Below are positions 32,817 to 33,673 of a DNA stretch of 33,673 nt, one piece after another. How positions within the stretch are numbered: the stretch's first letter is position 1; every line of letters begins with the position of its first letter. The DNA is from Lacrimispora sp. Lineage in GTDB: Bacteria; Bacillota; Clostridia; Lachnospirales; Lachnospiraceae. The notes below the pieces were generated by a model, which did not search any database, was not told the DNA's origin, and saw only the letters and a list, made by a program, of their open reading frames with translations. The position numbers and the translations under genes are program-made. Location of the stretch: positions 1 to 33,673 of the forward strand of contig JAQSYE010000073.1 of assembly GCA_029256305.1 (NCBI GenBank), read 5' to 3'.

Positions 32817-33335
32817 ATGAGCCGGCTATTAAATGCCCTCTTTAAAGGAATTGAAGTTTTAATATCCATTGCCCTGGCGGTAATGATTATACTTGTTTTT
32901 ACAAATGTAATTCTGCGTTTCGTTTTTGATACAGGCTTTGCCTGGTCAGAGGAGGTTGCACGGATCAGTTTTATCTATCTGGTCTATTTAGGATCAATAG
33001 AAGCCATGCGCGACAACCGTCATCTCCTTATTGACTCTGTTCTAATCCGGTTACCGTCCACAGCTCAGAAACTGCTTTACACGCTGATACAGGGACTTAT
33101 CATATGGCTGATGATCTCTCTCACTGCTGGAAGCTATGGACTCATGCTGCAAAACTCCCATAACAAATGGGTTGCAACGGGTCTCCCTGTATGGGTTGTA
33201 TACCTTTCCGGCTTTATCATGGGAATATCTATCTTACTACTGGCCGCAGGGAATATTTTTAAATTATGGGTATTAAAACGTACGGTAAAAGATCTGATAA
33301 CCCCGCAGGATGAAAGCGTGGCAACGCTTGAATAA
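32817..33335 (+). CDS. dctQ: TRAP transporter small permease DctQ
   Basis: 172 residues, four membrane helices. Signature FTNVILRFVFDTGFAWSEEVARISFIYLVYLGSIEAMRDNRHLLID is the DctQ core. The track GTG overlaps the Shine-Dalgarno AGGAGG, so the ATG at 32817 (MSRLLNALF) is the start. It lies 33 bases after dctP and 9 before dctM. Confidence 0.95.
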   Translation: MSRLLNALFKGIEVLISIALAVMIILVFTNVILRFVFDTGFAWSEEVARISFIYLVYLGSIEAMRDNRHLLIDSVLIRLPSTAQKLLYTLIQGLIIWLMISLTAGSYGLMLQNSHNKWVATGLPVWVVYLSGFIMGISILLLAAGNIFKLWVLKRTVKDLITPQDESVATLE

Positions 33336-33344
33336 GGAGGATCT

Positions 33345-33673
33345 ATGTCAATCTTAATTTACTTTTTAGTCTTTCTCATCGGAGGAATTGCTATTGGTCT
33401 GCCCATCGCATATGCACTTATACTTTGCGGTGTTGCCACTGCAATGGTACTGGGTGGAAATAATGTTAATCCGCAAATTATTGCAGCTCAGCTCATGCGG
33501 GGAACTGACAGTGTCACCATGATGGCTCTTCCCTTTTTTGTTCTTGCAGGGGAACTGATGAACAGAGGCGGACTCACTAACCGGATCATTAAATTCTGCA
33601 ATATCTTCGTGGGACGTTTTCGTGGAGGCCTTGGATATGTGACCATATTAGCCTGTCTGATGTTTGCAAGCCT
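33345..33673 (+). CDS. dctM: TRAP transporter large permease DctM, 3' partial
   Basis: Begins MSILIYFLVFLIGGIAIGLPIAYALIL and continues with MALPFFVLAGELMNRGGLTNRIIKF and GRFRGGLGYVTILACLMFAS, all typical of the DctM N-terminus. About 109 codons are present before the window ends, from a family length of about 430. AAGGAGG lies five bases before ATG. It is the Na+-coupled translocating subunit with DctQ. It was absent from the ORF track because it has no stop in the window. Confidence 0.95.
   Translation, partial: MSILIYFLVFLIGGIAIGLPIAYALILCGVATAMVLGGNNVNPQIIAAQLMRGTDSVTMMALPFFVLAGELMNRGGLTNRIIKFCNIFVGRFRGGLGYVTILACLMFAS

Noticed and set aside
1-33673. CRISPR arrays, tRNA/rRNA genes, insertion sequences, phage genes
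   Set aside because: Reading both strands showed no regular repeat-spacer pattern, cloverleaf, transposase or integrase; functional RNAs with little primary signature could still be missed by eye.

Overview
The window looks like a chromosomal segment from a low-to-moderate GC Firmicute, most likely a Lachnospiraceae-type Clostridium (Lacrimispora/Hungatella-like). This is an inference from strong AGGAGG-type ribosome binding sites, a nine-gene V/A-type ATPase operon, a choline-binding-type cell-wall repeat protein, a KdpD-like two-component pair, a TIGR01906 membrane protein and a TRAP-linked sugar-acid style locus. I saw no rRNA, tRNA, insertion sequence, phage gene or CRISPR array. No gene-free stretch exceeds about 300 bases.

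Layout. (1) 2-1072: the 3' part of a DUF4145-TM-SH3b protein, closed by a strong terminator. (2) 1294-9755 (+): V/A-type ATPase operon in the order G/H, C, I, K, F, E, A, B, D, with tight spacing or overlaps and a terminator at 9760-9809. (3) 9812-12085: LOG-family gene and a LysR regulator transcribed divergently from overlapping promoters, then a convergent LUD-domain protein. (4) 12236-15748: PutP Na+/proline symporter, a TetR regulator and a divergent APH-fold kinase. (5) 15750-18519 (-): YibE/F-like membrane protein and a secreted purple-acid-phosphatase-like enzyme. (6) 18731-20089 (-): citrate synthase. (7) 20330-24345/25048 (+): a TRIC/UPF0126 gene with a broken 5' end, a TIGR01906 membrane protein, and a DacF-type carboxypeptidase followed directly by a sensor kinase and response regulator. 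(8) 25045-27429 (-): operon of an MBL-fold ComEC-like lipoprotein, DUF3006 and a DEDDh exonuclease with a zinc-ribbon-like C-terminus. (9) 27566-29515 (-): cell-wall-binding repeat protein and an alpha/beta hydrolase. (10) 29665-33673: GntR/FCD regulator divergent from a zinc dehydrogenase and TRAP genes dctP-dctQ-dctM, with dctM running off the window.

How the genes work together. Regions 2 and 4 handle ion-coupled energetics (V-ATPase, PutP). Region 7 links peptidoglycan trimming (DacF) with envelope or ion sensing (kinase and regulator). Region 10 reads as a substrate-induced uptake and oxidation module for an organic or sugar acid, controlled by the adjacent GntR protein through palindromes beside both promoters.

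I do not see a clearly new biological system. The best leads are the broken TRIC gene, an ATPase subunit F that lacks its usual first strand, a proteolipid with one visible ion site per four helices, divergent promoters sharing one -10 sequence, and the unusual DacF tail beside a kinase. Starts were moved from the ORF track wherever a Shine-Dalgarno site decided the matter.
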